Of a DNA stretch of 64,000 bases, positions 9,606-19,339 are shown piece by piece. Source of the stretch: Uliginosibacterium gangwonense DSM 18521. Lineage in GTDB: Bacteria > Pseudomonadota > Gammaproteobacteria > Burkholderiales > Rhodocyclaceae. The notes below the pieces were generated by a model. It ran no database searches, was not told the DNA's origin, and saw only the letters and a list, made by a program, of their open reading frames with translations. The first letter of the stretch is position 1. Each line of letters starts with the position of its first letter. The position numbers and the translations under genes were made by a program. The stretch spans positions 405,083-469,082 of the forward strand of contig NZ_KB892835.1 of the NCBI RefSeq assembly GCF_000373965.1, read 5' to 3'.

Positions 9606-10931
9606 GTGGCAACCCAAGCACCAGTGCTCGGAAAGTCCGGGAAATTTGCAGATCTGAAGCGCAGACTCTGGTTCCTCCTTGGGGCCTTGGTTGTTTATCG
9701 CCTTGGCGCGCATATCCCGGTTCCTGGGATTGATCCCATCGAGCTTGCCAAGCTTTTTGATTCACAAAAGGGCGGCATTCTCGGGGTGTTCAACCTGTTT
9801 TCAGGTGGTGCGCTTTCGCGTTTCACGATTTTTGCGCTGGGGATCATGCCGTATATTTCGGCCTCGATCATCATGCAGTTGTTGGCGATTGCATCGCCTC
9901 AGCTCGAAGCGCTGAAGAAGGAAGGCGAAGCCGGGCGTCGCAAAATTACGCAATATACGCGTTATGCTACAGTTGGTTTGGCATTGTTTCAGGCTCTGGG
10001 GATCTCAGTGGCGCTGGAGCAGCAGGCCGGCTTGGTGCTTGACCCGGGGATGATGTTCCGGGTGACGGCGATCACCACCTTGCTCACGGGAACAATGTTC
10101 TTGATGTGGCTGGGTGAGCAGATTACCGAACGCGGCTTGGGTAACGGGATCTCGATCATCATTTTTGCAGGGATTGCTTCAAACCTGCCGAATTCGATCG
10201 GGAGCTTGTTGGAATTGGTCAGAACGGGTGCAATCGGCTCTTTCTCTGCCCTGATCATTTGCGCACTGGTTGCTTTGGTAACCGCGTTCGTGGTCTTCGT
10301 GGAGCGTGGTCAGCGCAAGATTCTGGTCAATTATGCCAAGCGGCAAGTTGGTAACAAGCTCTACGGTGGTCAAAGTTCGCATCTGCCGCTGAAGCTGAAC
10401 ATGTCGGGTGTGATTCCGCCGATCTTCGCATCGTCGATCATTCTGTTCCCGGCAACTGCTGCACAGTGGTTTGGTTCAAGCGAGAGCATGCGTTGGCTCA
10501 AGGACATTGCCAGTACCTTGTCCCCAGGTCAGCCGATCTACATCATGTTGTATTCGATTGCGATCGTGTTCTTCTGCTTCTTCTACACAGCGTTGGTGTT
10601 CAACTCGAAAGAGACCGCCGACAATCTGAAGAAGAGTGGGGCGTTTGTACCCGGGATTCGTCCTGGTGACCAGACTGCACGCTATATCGACAAGATTTTG
10701 ATGCGCTTGACGATGGTGGGTGCTGTGTATGTAACGCTCGTGTGTCTGCTGCCAGAGTTCTTGATCTTGAAGTGGCAGGTACCGTTCTATTTTGGTGGCA
10801 CGTCCTTGCTGATTATCGTGGTTGTCACGATGGACTTCATGTCGCAGGTTCAGGCCTACATCATGTCGCATCAGTACGAAAGTCTCCTGAAGAAAGCGAA
10901 TTTCCGCGGGGGTCTGGGGCTGACTCGCTAA
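9606..10931 (+). CDS. secY: protein translocase subunit SecY
   Basis: A 441-residue inner membrane protein forming the protein-conducting channel of SecYEG. Ten hydrophobic segments are visible. The N-terminal motif [13 protein letters not shown], the plug region [18 protein letters not shown] and the C6-type loop [14 protein letters not shown] are typical of SecY. The start is GTG, with GGGAG upstream. It lies between rplO and infA as in other betaproteobacteria. Confidence 0.98.
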   Translation: MATQAPVLGKSGKFADLKRRLWFLLGALVVYRLGAHIPVPGIDPIELAKLFDSQKGGILGVFNLFSGGALSRFTIFALGIMPYISASIIMQLLAIASPQLEALKKEGEAGRRKITQYTRYATVGLALFQALGISVALEQQAGLVLDPGMMFRVTAITTLLTGTMFLMWLGEQITERGLGNGISIIIFAGIASNLPNSIGSLLELVRTGAIGSFSALIICALVALVTAFVVFVERGQRKILVNYAKRQVGNKLYGGQSSHLPLKLNMSGVIPPIFASSIILFPATAAQWFGSSESMRWLKDIASTLSPGQPIYIMLYSIAIVFFCFFYTALVFNSKETADNLKKSGAFVPGIRPGDQTARYIDKILMRLTMVGAVYVTLVCLLPEFLILKWQVPFYFGGTSLLIIVVVTMDFMSQVQAYIMSHQYESLLKKANFRGGLGLTR

Positions 10932-10944
10932 GAAGTTGTGAGCT

Positions 10945-11163
10945 ATGTCGAAGGAAGATGTCATCGAGATGCAAGGCGAGGTTGTAGAAAACCTGCCTAA
11001 CGCGACCTTCAAGGTCAAGCTGGAAAACGGGCACATCGTGCTCGGTCATATCTCGGGCAAGATGCGTATGCACTATATTCGCATCCTGCCTGGCGACAAA
11101 GTTACGGTGCAACTGACACCGTATGACCTGAGCAAAGGTCGTATCGTGTTCCGCTCGAAGTGA
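10945..11163 (+). CDS. infA: translation initiation factor IF-1
   Basis: A 72-residue OB-fold protein ([20 protein letters not shown]) with the conserved [20 protein letters not shown] and [18 protein letters not shown]-1 occupies the ribosomal A site during initiation. Placement between secY and rpmJ is common outside the enterobacteria. Confidence 0.97.
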   Translation: MSKEDVIEMQGEVVENLPNATFKVKLENGHIVLGHISGKMRMHYIRILPGDKVTVQLTPYDLSKGRIVFRSK

Positions 11164-11189
11164 CTGGAATCGGTTTTTGGGAGTCTGAG

Positions 11190-11303
11190 ATGAGAGTTCA
11201 AGCGTCTGTTAAGCGGATTTGCCGCAAGTGCAAGATCATCCGTCGCAAGGGTGTGGTTCGTGTGATCTGTGAAGATCCTCGCCACAAACAGCGTCAGGGT
11301 TGA
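11190..11303 (+). CDS. rpmJ: 50S ribosomal protein L36
   Basis: A 37-residue protein read directly from the sequence: starts [17 protein letters not shown] and ends [10 protein letters not shown]. The zinc-ribbon ligands C11, C14, C27 and H32 are all present, so this is the zinc-binding L36 form. GGGAG precedes the ATG at 11190 and TGA closes at 11303. Confidence 0.97.
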   Translation: MRVQASVKRICRKCKIIRRKGVVRVICEDPRHKQRQG

Positions 11304-11327
11304 TCTGTTCGTCGTTTTTGTTACAAT
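11300..11327 (+). promoter_or_regulatory. candidate promoter of the alpha block
   Basis: TTGATC (11300–11305), a 16-bp spacer and TACAAT (11322–11327) precede rpsM by 37 bp. The −35 box overlaps the rpmJ stop codon. A separate start for rpsM–rpsK–rpsD–rpoA–rplQ would match the alpha operon of other bacteria; only the sequence match is seen. Confidence 0.4.
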
Positions 11328-11364
11328 CTTACGTTTCGCTTTTGCGTGATAAAAGGGTAGGTAA

Positions 11365-11727
11365 ATGGCCCGTATTGCTGGCGTCAATATTCCGAATCAT
11401 AAGCACGCTGAAATCGCATTGACGGCGATTTTCGGTATTGGCCGTCCGCGTGCCCAAGTCATCTGTGATACGGCAGGCGTTCCCCGTACTTCCAAGGTGA
11501 AAGATCTCACCGAAGAACAAATGGAACGTCTTCGTGAACAGGTGGGTAAGTTTACGGTGGAAGGCGACTTGCGTCGCGAAGTCACCATGAACATCAAGCG
11601 CCTGATGGACCTGGGATGCTACCGTGGCGTTCGTCATCGTCGCGGTCTTCCGGTTCGTGGGCAACGCACCCGCACCAATGCACGTACTCGCAAGGGTCCG
11701 CGCAAGGCTGTGGCTGGTAAGAAGTAA
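11365..11727 (+). CDS. rpsM: 30S ribosomal protein S13
   Basis: A 120-residue protein ([20 protein letters not shown]) with the C-terminal basic tail [20 protein letters not shown] that contacts P-site tRNA. It pairs with S19 in the 30S head and forms bridges to the 50S subunit. First gene of the alpha block; GGGTAGG upstream serves as ribosome binding site. Confidence 0.98.
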   Translation: MARIAGVNIPNHKHAEIALTAIFGIGRPRAQVICDTAGVPRTSKVKDLTEEQMERLREQVGKFTVEGDLRREVTMNIKRLMDLGCYRGVRHRRGLPVRGQRTRTNARTRKGPRKAVAGKK

Positions 11728-11740
11728 TCTGGGATAGATC

Positions 11741-12130
11741 ATGGTAAAGACCGCTGCGAAGGTTCGCAAGAAAGTCAAGAAGAACGTGGCCGAGGGCATT
11801 GCCCATATTCACGCTTCTTTCAACAACACCATTGTGACGATCACCGATCGTCAGGGAAATGCGCTGTCGTGGGCGACCTCCGGCGGTGCAGGTTTCAAAG
11901 GCTCGCGCAAGAGCACGCCGTTTGCTGCCCAGGTGGCTGCTGAAGCTGCCGGCAAGGCCGCTCAGGAATGCGGTGTGAAGAATCTTGAAGTGCGCATCAA
12001 GGGGCCGGGACCGGGTCGTGAATCTGCTGTTCGTGCATTGAATGCACTGGGCCTGAAGATCACCTCGATCACCGATATCACCCCTGTGCCGCACAACGGC
12101 TGCCGTCCGCCGAAGCGTCGCCGCATCTAA
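11741..12130 (+). CDS. rpsK: 30S ribosomal protein S11
   Basis: A 129-residue protein with [20 protein letters not shown] and the C-terminal signature [18 protein letters not shown]. It lies on the 30S platform near the exit of mRNA. Standard length and neighbours. Confidence 0.98.
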   Translation: MVKTAAKVRKKVKKNVAEGIAHIHASFNNTIVTITDRQGNALSWATSGGAGFKGSRKSTPFAAQVAAEAAGKAAQECGVKNLEVRIKGPGPGRESAVRALNALGLKITSITDITPVPHNGCRPPKRRRI

Positions 12131-12146
12131 TTAGGAGCAAAAGAAC

Positions 12147-12776
12147 GTGGCTCGCAATCTCGATCCAAAGTGCCGTCAGTGTCGTCGTGAAGGTGAAAAG
12201 CTCTTCCTGAAGGGGGAGAAGTGTTTCACCGACAAGTGTGCAATTGAACGCCGTGCCTATGCACCTGGCCAGCACGGTCAAAAGTCTGGTCAACGTCTGT
12301 CTGGTTATGGCCAGCAGCTGCGTGAAAAGCAAAAGATCCGTCGTATCTACGGCGTTCTGGAGCGTCAATTCCGCAAGACCTATTTCCAAGCCGATCGCCG
12401 TAAGGGTCAGACCGGTGAAAACCTGTTGCAGTTGCTCGAAGGCCGTCTGGATGCCGTCGCTTACCGCATGGGTTTCGGTGCTTCCCGCGCTGAAGCACGC
12501 CAAGTGGTTCGCCACAACGGCGTTCTGGTCAATGGCAAGCGTGTGAACATTCCGTCCTACGTGCTGCGTCCAGGTGATGTGGTACAACTGACGGAAGCCG
12601 CGCGCGGTCATCTGCGTAGCAAGGCTGCCCTGGAAGCTGCTGAAGGTCGTGGCTTCCCCGAGTGGCTGGAAGTCGATGCCAAGGCTGGCAAGGGCGTCTT
12701 CAAGGCTTACCCGCAACGCGCAGAATTGCCTTCTACCATCAACGAGAGCCTGGTTGTTGAATTGTACTCGCGCTAA
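12147..12776 (+). CDS. rpsD: 30S ribosomal protein S4
   Basis: A 209-residue protein starting [19 protein letters not shown] and containing [19 protein letters not shown] and the S4 RNA-binding domain. The N-terminal cysteines (C9, C12, C26, C31) form a zinc-knuckle pattern seen in zinc-type S4 proteins. S4 nucleates 30S assembly and in E. coli represses the alpha operon. The start is GTG, with TTAGGAGC upstream. Confidence 0.98.
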   Translation: MARNLDPKCRQCRREGEKLFLKGEKCFTDKCAIERRAYAPGQHGQKSGQRLSGYGQQLREKQKIRRIYGVLERQFRKTYFQADRRKGQTGENLLQLLEGRLDAVAYRMGFGASRAEARQVVRHNGVLVNGKRVNIPSYVLRPGDVVQLTEAARGHLRSKAALEAAEGRGFPEWLEVDAKAGKGVFKAYPQRAELPSTINESLVVELYSR

Positions 12777-12814
12777 TGCGGGCGACCCGGAATAACTCGT
12801 GACAAGGATAGAAC

Positions 12815-13795
12815 ATGCAGAGTAACAGTCTTCTCAAGCCGCGCATCATCGATGTGCAAAACATTTCGCCGGTACATGCGGTTGTAGTGATGGAGCCGTT
12901 CGAGCGGGGCTATGGGCATACGCTGGGCAATGCGTTGCGTCGCATCCTGTTGTCGTCGCTGCCTGGTTACGCACCTACGGAAGTGTCGATTGATGGTGTT
13001 CTGCATGAGTACTCGACACTCGAAGGCGTTCGTGAGGATGTCGTCGACATCCTCCTGAACCTCAAGGGGGTCGTGCTCAAGTTGCACAATCGTCGGGAAG
13101 CCGTCCTTCGCCTGTCGAAGACCGGTGAAGGCGTGGTCAAGGCCGGTGATATCGAAGTCACACATGACGTCGAAATCATCAACCCCGATCACGTGATCGC
13201 CCACTTGGCTCCCGGCGGCAAGCTGGACATGCAGATCAAGGTCGAACAAGGCCGCGGCTATGTCGCAGGTAATGTGCGTCCCTTGAACGGCGAACCCAAG
13301 GTGATCGGCCGTGTCGTGTTGGATGCTTCGTTCAGCCCGGTGCGCCGCGTCAGCTACCAAGTTGACAGCGCCCGCGTTGAGCAGCGTACCGACTTGGACC
13401 GCTTGGTGATTGATATCGAAACCAACGGTTCGGTGGAACCCGAAGAGGCCATTCGCTACGCTGCCCGCGTGCTGATGGATCAGCTCTCCGTGTTTGCTGA
13501 TCTGGAAGGTACGCCGGTTGCTGCGGTAGAAGCCAAAGCACCGCAGATCGATCCGATCCTGATGCGCCCGGTTGATGACCTGGAACTGACGGTTCGCTCG
13601 GCCAACTGCCTGAAGGCAGAAAACATTTATTACATCGGCGATTTGATTCAGCGTACTGAAACTGAATTGCTCAAGACTCCGAACCTGGGTCGTAAGTCGC
13701 TGAATGAAATCAAGGATGTTCTTGCTTCGCGTGGCCTCACGTTGGGCATGAAACTGGAAAACTGGCCGCCTGCTGGCTTGGAAAAGCAAAGCTGA
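12815..13795 (+). CDS. rpoA: DNA-directed RNA polymerase subunit alpha
   Basis: A 326-residue protein. The N-terminal assembly domain (about 1–230) carries [19 protein letters not shown], the dimerisation signature; a linker follows; the C-terminal domain (about 245–315) carries [19 protein letters not shown] and [18 protein letters not shown], which contact UP elements and activators. Length and both domains are complete. It is flanked by rpsD and rplQ as in nearly all bacteria. Confidence 0.98.
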   Translation: MQSNSLLKPRIIDVQNISPVHAVVVMEPFERGYGHTLGNALRRILLSSLPGYAPTEVSIDGVLHEYSTLEGVREDVVDILLNLKGVVLKLHNRREAVLRLSKTGEGVVKAGDIEVTHDVEIINPDHVIAHLAPGGKLDMQIKVEQGRGYVAGNVRPLNGEPKVIGRVVLDASFSPVRRVSYQVDSARVEQRTDLDRLVIDIETNGSVEPEEAIRYAARVLMDQLSVFADLEGTPVAAVEAKAPQIDPILMRPVDDLELTVRSANCLKAENIYYIGDLIQRTETELLKTPNLGRKSLNEIKDVLASRGLTLGMKLENWPPAGLEKQS

Positions 13796-13820
13796 GCGCT
13801 AAGAGATAGGAACTAGAGAA

Positions 13821-14216
13821 ATGCGTCACGGTAACGGCCTTCGCAAACTCAATCGCACCAGCGCCCATCGTTCGGCGATGCTGCGTAACATGGCAAACTC
13901 GCTGCTTCGTCACGAAGTGATCAAGACCACTCTGCCCAAGGCCAAGGAATTGCGCCGCGTGGTGGAGCCCCTGATCACTTTGGGCAAGAAGCCCTCTTTG
14001 GCTAATCGTCGCCTGGCTTTTGACCGCCTGCGCGATCGCGACATGGTCGTCAAGGTATTCAACGAGTTGGGCCCGCGTTACGCTGGTCGCAACGGCGGTT
14101 ACCTGCGCATCCTGAAGTGTGGCTTCCGTGTTGGTGACAACGCTCCGTTGGCTTTTGTCGAGCTGCTGGATCGTCCCGAAGCAACTGAAGCTGCACCGGC
14201 TCCTGCCGCTGAGTAA
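13821..14216 (+). CDS. rplQ: 50S ribosomal protein L17
   Basis: A 131-residue protein ([20 protein letters not shown], then [20 protein letters not shown]). The conserved L17 core ends near residue 118, followed by a short Ala/Pro/Glu-rich tail ([11 protein letters not shown]). It is the last gene of the super-operon, with an intrinsic terminator 15 bp downstream. Confidence 0.98.
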   Translation: MRHGNGLRKLNRTSAHRSAMLRNMANSLLRHEVIKTTLPKAKELRRVVEPLITLGKKPSLANRRLAFDRLRDRDMVVKVFNELGPRYAGRNGGYLRILKCGFRVGDNAPLAFVELLDRPEATEAAPAPAAE

Positions 14217-14230
14217 TCAGTTTTCGGTCT

Positions 14231-14264
14231 AACAAAAAGCCCGCTTCGGCGGGCTTTTTGTTTT
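14231..14264 (+). terminator. intrinsic terminator after rplQ
   Basis: The arms AACAAAAAGCCCGC and GCGGGCTTTTTGTT enclose a TTCG tetraloop and run into a T tract. The A-rich left flank makes it bidirectional, so it could also stop transcripts coming from uvrA on the opposite strand. Confidence 0.93.
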
Positions 14265-14335
14265 TCTTTCGCATCTCATCACGCTCAAGAACAGGATGGA
14301 TTGAGAGGCCCGGCAAGCCGGGCCTGTTGTGAGTT

Positions 14336-17152
14336 CTATTTGAGCAAAGGCTGAAGGTATTTTCCTGTGTAGCTTGTCGGCTCCGCCGCAATGTCTTCAG
14401 GCGTACCCGAAGCCAGGATCTGCCCGCCTTTGGCGCCACCTTCTGGCCCGAGGTCGATGAGCCAGTCGGCGGTTTTGATCACATCCAGGTTGTGCTCAAT
14501 GATGACGATGGTGTTGCCATGCTCGCGCAGGCGGTGCAGCACTTTGAGCAGCAGTTCGATGTCATGAAAATGCAGGCCTGTGGTGGGCTCATCCAGAATG
14601 TACAGCGTGCGGCCGGTATCCCGTTTGGATAGCTCCAGCGAGAGTTTGACGCGCTGCGCTTCCCCGCCTGACAGCGTGGTGGCGCTCTGCCCCAGGCGGA
14701 TATAGCCGAGGCCCACGTCCATGAGCGTTTCCAGCTTCCGTGCGATGGTAGGAACGGCATCGAAGAAGCGCAGAGCCTCCTCTACCGTCATATCCAACAC
14801 ATCTGAAATCGCTTTACCTTTGTAACGTATCTCCAGGGTTTCGCGGTTGTAGCGTTTGCCGTGGCAGACATCACAAGGTACAAAAACATCGGGCAGGAAG
14901 TGCATTTCCACCCGCAACATGCCATCGCCCTGGCAGGCCTCGCAGCGCCCGCCTTTCACGTTGAAGGAGAAGCGCCCCGGACCATAGCCACGCGCACGGG
15001 ATTCCGGCACGCCTGCGAACAGCTCGCGGATGGGGGTGAGTAAGCCTGTGTAGGTGGCCGGGTTTGAGCGTGGTGTGCGCCCGATGGGCGCCTGATCGAC
15101 GCTGATGACCTTATCGAAATGATCCAGACCCTCAACGCTCTCATATGCGGCAGGTTCAATCGAGCTGCGATGAATGTCGCGGGCGGCGATGGCATACAGC
15201 GTATCGTTGATCAGGGTGGATTTGCCAGAACCCGACACGCCAGTCACACAGGTCATCAGGCCGATGGGCAGGCTCAGGTCGACGTTCTTGAGGTTGTTAC
15301 CGTGCGCACCCTTCAGGTGCAGCATTTGTTCCGGCTTGCAGGCGACACGCTTGGCGGGCACAGGAATCTTGCGTTTGCCAGAGAGGAAGGCTCCCGTGAT
15401 GGATTGCGCATTGGATTCAATGTCTGCTGGTTTGCCATGGGCGATCACATCTCCGCCGTGCTCACCCGCACCCAAGCCCATATCAACCACGTAATCAGCC
15501 ATCCGGATCGCATCTTCGTCGTGTTCTACCACGATGACCGTGTTGCCAATGTCGCGCAGTCGCCCCAGGGTGGCAAGCAGGCGGTCATTGTCGCGTTGAT
15601 GCAGGCCAATGGAAGGCTCATCCAGCACATACATCACGCCAGTCAGGCCCGAGCCAATCTGCGAAGCCAGCCGGATGCGTTGCGCCTCTCCACCCGAGAG
15701 CGTATCGGCGGAGCGACCCAGGCTGAGGTAATCCAGCCCCACGTCGATCAGAAACTGCAGGCGAGTCACAATCTCCTTCGTGATTTTTTCGGCCACTTGC
15801 GCTTTGTGGCCAGAAAGACGGGCGGAGGCAAAGAATTCCTGACACTCACTAATCGGCAAGGCGCTGATTTCGGGCAGCGATTTGCCGCTGATCAGTACAT
15901 AACGGGCTTCACGGCGCAGGCGGCTCCCCTGGCAGTTCGGACAAGGGCGGGTCGAGCGGTACTTGCTGAGTTCTTCCCGCACCGCAATCGAGTCAGTCTC
16001 ACGGTAGCGTCGTTCCAGATTCGGGACGATCCCCTCGAAACTGTGCTCCTTGGTGGTCATGCGCCCCGATTCAGACATGTACTTGAAGGGGATTTTGCGC
16101 TGACCCGAACCGTGCAGCACGACCTCCACGATATCGGCAGGCAACTCGCAGAAAGCGGTGTCAATGTCGAATTCGTAGAACGCGGCCAGCGATTGCAGCA
16201 TCTGGAAGTAGAACTGGTTGCGCCGATCCCAGCCCCGGATTGCGCCTGCGGCCAACGAGAGTTCCGGGTGCAGCACGACCCGTGACGGGTCAAAAAAATC
16301 ATGCGTACCCAGGCCATCACAACTGGTGCAGGCCCCCACCGGGTTGTTGAAAGAAAACAGCCTGGGCTCTAGCTCCTGTACCGAGAAGCCGCACATCGGG
16401 CAGGCGTAGCGGGCGGAAAAAGGGTATTCCTTGCCTGAATCCATCTCTGCTGCAATCGCACGGCCATCCGCATGAGCCAGGGCCGTCTCAAAACTTTCCG
16501 CCAGGCGCTGGCGTGAATCCGGGCGAATCTTGAGTCGATCCACGACCACGTCGATGGAGTGCTTGGCGTTTTTGTTGAGCGCGGGCACGCTATCCATGTC
16601 ATGGATCTTGCCGTCGACACGCATACGCACAAAGCCTTGTGCCCGTAGTTCGGTGATCAACTCTTCGTGGCTGCCTTTGCGCTCTGTGATGACAGGCGCC
16701 AGGATCATCAAGGCTGTACCCTCGGGCAGTGCCAACACGTGGTCGACCATCTGCGAGACGGTTTGTGCCGCCAGGGGCAGGTGATGGTCCGGGCAATGCG
16801 GGGTGCCCGCCCGTGCGTAAAGCAGGCGCAGATAGTCGTGGATTTCCGTTACCGTACCCACGGTCGAGCGCGGGTTATGGCTGGTGGCTTTCTGCTCGAT
16901 GGAGATAGCGGGGGAAAGCCCTTCGATCAGGTCCACATCCGGTTTTTCCATCAACTGCAAAAACTGGCGCGCGTAAGCCGACAGGCTCTCGACATAGCGC
17001 CGCTGCCCCTCTGCGTACAGCGTATCGAAAGCCAGTGAACTTTTGCCCGAGCCAGACAGCCCGGTGATCACGGTCAGTTGATTGCGCGGGATATCAAGAT
17101 TGATATTCTTGAGATTGTGGGTGCGGGCACCACGAATTCGGATCCATTCCAT
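14336..17152 (-). CDS. uvrA: excinuclease ABC subunit A
   Basis: A 938-residue DNA damage sensor of nucleotide excision repair, which loads UvrB at lesions. Two ABC ATPase modules are visible: Walker [11 protein letters not shown] (about residue 30) and [14 protein letters not shown], each with an LSGGEAQR signature. Two zinc modules are present (CPMCGF…CTSCDGLG and CEACQGDG…CDVCHGKR). The start [20 protein letters not shown] is chosen; a 17-residue upstream extension lacks homology. It converges on rplQ and diverges from ssb, a common uvrA–ssb arrangement. No canonical SOS box was found in the 264-bp gap. Confidence 0.98.
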   Translation of the reverse strand: MEWIRIRGARTHNLKNINLDIPRNQLTVITGLSGSGKSSLAFDTLYAEGQRRYVESLSAYARQFLQLMEKPDVDLIEGLSPAISIEQKATSHNPRSTVGTVTEIHDYLRLLYARAGTPHCPDHHLPLAAQTVSQMVDHVLALPEGTALMILAPVITERKGSHEELITELRAQGFVRMRVDGKIHDMDSVPALNKNAKHSIDVVVDRLKIRPDSRQRLAESFETALAHADGRAIAAEMDSGKEYPFSARYACPMCGFSVQELEPRLFSFNNPVGACTSCDGLGTHDFFDPSRVVLHPELSLAAGAIRGWDRRNQFYFQMLQSLAAFYEFDIDTAFCELPADIVEVVLHGSGQRKIPFKYMSESGRMTTKEHSFEGIVPNLERRYRETDSIAVREELSKYRSTRPCPNCQGSRLRREARYVLISGKSLPEISALPISECQEFFASARLSGHKAQVAEKITKEIVTRLQFLIDVGLDYLSLGRSADTLSGGEAQRIRLASQIGSGLTGVMYVLDEPSIGLHQRDNDRLLATLGRLRDIGNTVIVVEHDEDAIRMADYVVDMGLGAGEHGGDVIAHGKPADIESNAQSITGAFLSGKRKIPVPAKRVACKPEQMLHLKGAHGNNLKNVDLSLPIGLMTCVTGVSGSGKSTLINDTLYAIAARDIHRSSIEPAAYESVEGLDHFDKVISVDQAPIGRTPRSNPATYTGLLTPIRELFAGVPESRARGYGPGRFSFNVKGGRCEACQGDGMLRVEMHFLPDVFVPCDVCHGKRYNRETLEIRYKGKAISDVLDMTVEEALRFFDAVPTIARKLETLMDVGLGYIRLGQSATTLSGGEAQRVKLSLELSKRDTGRTLYILDEPTTGLHFHDIELLLKVLHRLREHGNTIVIIEHNLDVIKTADWLIDLGPEGGAKGGQILASGTPEDIAAEPTSYTGKYLQPLLK

Positions 17153-17416
17153 GGTACAGAAAAGCGCAGAAGAAACCGACCAATATAGCCAGCGCAGCCA
17201 CAAAGGCCAAGGGAAATTTTTATCTCAGCTGCCAAGTGCTGACGCGATTGATGGCCTTAGCAAAAGCCCACAAAACAGGTAGGATCACGCCTTGCATCCG
17301 GCGTGGCGATTTTCGCCCGTGCATCCACGAATCGACCCTGAACCGACGCGAGATTTTGCCATCTTTGCGCCAAACGTTAGAGCGGGGTCTGAACGATTGA
17401 ATTTAGGAGAAAGAAC

Positions 17417-17935
17417 ATGGCATCTGTAAACAAGGTCATTTTGGTGGGGAATTTGGGGCGCGACCCGGAAACGCGGTACGCACCTAGCGGAGATGCCATC
17501 TGCAACGTCACGATTGCTACGACCGATACCTGGAAAGACAAAGCCTCCGGCGAGCGCAAGGAACAGACGGAGTGGCATCGTGTCGTGTTTTTTGGGCGCC
17601 TGGCCGAAATCGCCGGACAGTACCTCAAGAAGGGCAGCCAGGTGTATGTGGAAGGCAGCCTGCGGACCCGTAAATGGACCGACAACAACGGCCAGGAACG
17701 CTATACCACCGAAATCCGTGCCGATGAGATGAAAATGCTCGGCTCCCGCGAAGGCCGTGGCGATAGCGCCGGCCCGCGTGATGACTACGACCAGCGTGGC
17801 GGTGGTGGCGACTATCAACAATCCGCACCCGCCCCGCGCGCCCGTCCCCAAGCACCCGCGGCCCCCAGCCCGGCACCTTCGAGCCCAGCAGCCGGTGGGA
17901 ATTTCGGCGACTTCGACGACGACATCCCGTTTTAG
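17417..17935 (+). CDS. ssb: single-stranded DNA-binding protein
   Basis: A 172-residue protein. Residues 1–110 form the OB fold ([40 protein letters not shown]-like segment). A Gly/Pro/Ala-rich linker follows and the protein ends in the acidic tip DFDDDIPF, which recruits repair and replication partners. AGGAGAAAGAAC precedes the ATG. It is the last host gene before the mobile element; its terminator lies 31 bp downstream and is intact. Confidence 0.97.
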   Translation: MASVNKVILVGNLGRDPETRYAPSGDAICNVTIATTDTWKDKASGERKEQTEWHRVVFFGRLAEIAGQYLKKGSQVYVEGSLRTRKWTDNNGQERYTTEIRADEMKMLGSREGRGDSAGPRDDYDQRGGGGDYQQSAPAPRARPQAPAAPSPAPSSPAAGGNFGDFDDDIPF

Positions 17936-17965
17936 CCCTGACTAACGATCTTTTGTCCACAACAC

Positions 17966-18000
17966 AAGCCAAGTTACTGACGTAACTTGGCTTTTTTCTT
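17966..18000 (+). terminator. intrinsic terminator after ssb
   Basis: The perfect 12-bp arms AAGCCAAGTTAC (17966–17977) and GTAACTTGGCTT (17982–17993) enclose TGAC and run into TTTTTCTT. The mobile element begins immediately afterwards. Confidence 0.93.
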
Positions 18001-18020
18001 GTTTACACATTTCTGGAAAC
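18001..18020 (+). repeat. putative left end motif of the island
   Basis: GTTTAC, eight bases, GGAAAC: an imperfect inverted arm pair of the size expected for a tyrosine recombinase core site, directly after the ssb terminator. A related sequence in inverted orientation lies at 52269–52291: reading its complement, GTTTAC is again followed by ATTTCTG with one base fewer between. Recombinase binding is inferred. Confidence 0.45.
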
Positions 18021-18064
18021 ATTGCATGCTTAGAACAGACGGTGACTAACGAAAGTGTCAACAA

Positions 18065-19339
18065 ATGGCATCTCGACCCATCATTCGCACCATCACACTT
18101 GCCAATGGGGAACGCCTCCCGCTGCTAATCGACCGGGCGACCGGCATTCCGCTTTACAAGCCCGCTCTCTTCATCCTAACCGAAGTACGGCAGCGTAACC
18201 GTGCAACCGCCACTATCTTGCGTACTCTGCGCGAACTCGTGGTTTTGTTCGACTTCCTCTCTGAACTTGGCATTAATCTAGAAGAACGGATGATGGCTGG
18301 ACAACTTCTTGCTTACTGGGAGATCGATGCCCTCGCAAGACGCTGTCGGGAATCCAGAGGGGAAGCAGATCGTACCGAGCCAGTCCAAACGTTTCGCAAC
18401 GCGAATGTTTTGTCCCTAGAAAAAGCGCACATGCGTCGAGTGAAATCGACTCTAGACGTAGTCGCACCTCAAACAGCTGCAAACCGAATCCGCACCATTC
18501 AAGCATATCTGGAATGGCTAGCCATAAGTCATCTATCTGGATATGCGCTCGCTTCAGAATACAAAACTGTGTTGCGTGCTACTGCGGCAGATGTACGCGG
18601 ATCTCTGCTGCAGCGTATCCCGAAGTCAAAGGCTCGGAACGTTTTGGGGCAGAGAGAGGGCCTCCCAAACGAAATCCTTGAACTCATCCTTGCGGCGATA
18701 GACCCAGCATCACCAGAAAATCCCTGGCGAGATCGTTTTGTGCGGTCCCGAAATGTGCTGATCATTTACCTGTTACGCACGCTTGGACTCCGTCGCGGGG
18801 AACTCCTCAATATCAAGATCTCCGATATTGATTTCCGGAAAAATGAGATCAGTATCCTGCGTCGGCCAGATGACCCGGCAGACCCTCGTATTCATCAACC
18901 CCGGGTCAAAACGCGTGAACGCATTCTACCTTTATCGGAGTCACTGGTTTCCTCTATTGAACGCCACATCCTGCATGAACGCGCCCAGATCCCTAATATA
19001 GAGAAGCAGACATTCTTATTTGTCACTGAGCGAACCGGACAGCCGATGTCTCTGGCTTCACTGAACAAGCTGTTTCGTGTTCTGCGAAGCAGGATACCGG
19101 AACTGCCGGAAAATTTTACCCCACACGTATTACGGCATGATTGGAATGAAAAATTCTCAGAGCGGATGGACGCTAAAAAAATTACTGAAGCAGAAGAAAT
19201 GCGCTATCGCTCTTACCTGATGGGATGGTCGCCAACCTCCAACACGGCAGCCACCTACACACGTCGCCATGTGCGGAACAAGGCAATGAAGGTATCACTC
19301 GAAATGCAGGAGAGAAAGTCGAAAGGGAGACCTGAATGA
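18065..19339 (+). CDS. ginA: tyrosine recombinase GinA-type
   Basis: A 424-residue integrase. The catalytic residues can be placed: box I Arg in LRTLGLRRGELL (about R243), HVLRHDW (H354, R357) and the nucleophile in TYTRRHV (Y398). An N-terminal SAM-like DNA-binding region covers about 20–160. It is the first gene of a four-gene operon; its TGA overlaps the ATG of the next gene (ATGATG). In GInt elements all four proteins are required for integration and excision. Assignment as ginA rests on order, size and motifs; a generic Tn554 TnpA-like name would also fit. Confidence 0.85.
   Translation: MASRPIIRTITLANGERLPLLIDRATGIPLYKPALFILTEVRQRNRATATILRTLRELVVLFDFLSELGINLEERMMAGQLLAYWEIDALARRCRESRGEADRTEPVQTFRNANVLSLEKAHMRRVKSTLDVVAPQTAANRIRTIQAYLEWLAISHLSGYALASEYKTVLRATAADVRGSLLQRIPKSKARNVLGQREGLPNEILELILAAIDPASPENPWRDRFVRSRNVLIIYLLRTLGLRRGELLNIKISDIDFRKNEISILRRPDDPADPRIHQPRVKTRERILPLSESLVSSIERHILHERAQIPNIEKQTFLFVTERTGQPMSLASLNKLFRVLRSRIPELPENFTPHVLRHDWNEKFSERMDAKKITEAEEMRYRSYLMGWSPTSNTAATYTRRHVRNKAMKVSLEMQERKSKGRPE

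Noticed and set aside
14306-14325. Perfect hairpin AGGCCCGGC/GCCGGGCCT behind uvrA
   Set aside because: No T run follows on either strand, so I do not call it a terminator; the rplQ terminator nearby is bidirectional.
15119-16285. 388-codon frame on the + strand inside uvrA
   Set aside because: Shadow of the uvrA coding strand. The uvrA reading has all expected motifs over the whole stretch.
17936-18064. tRNA or tmRNA gene as the integration target of the island
   Set aside because: No cloverleaf-capable sequence or 3' tRNA fragment is seen at either edge; insertion appears intergenic.
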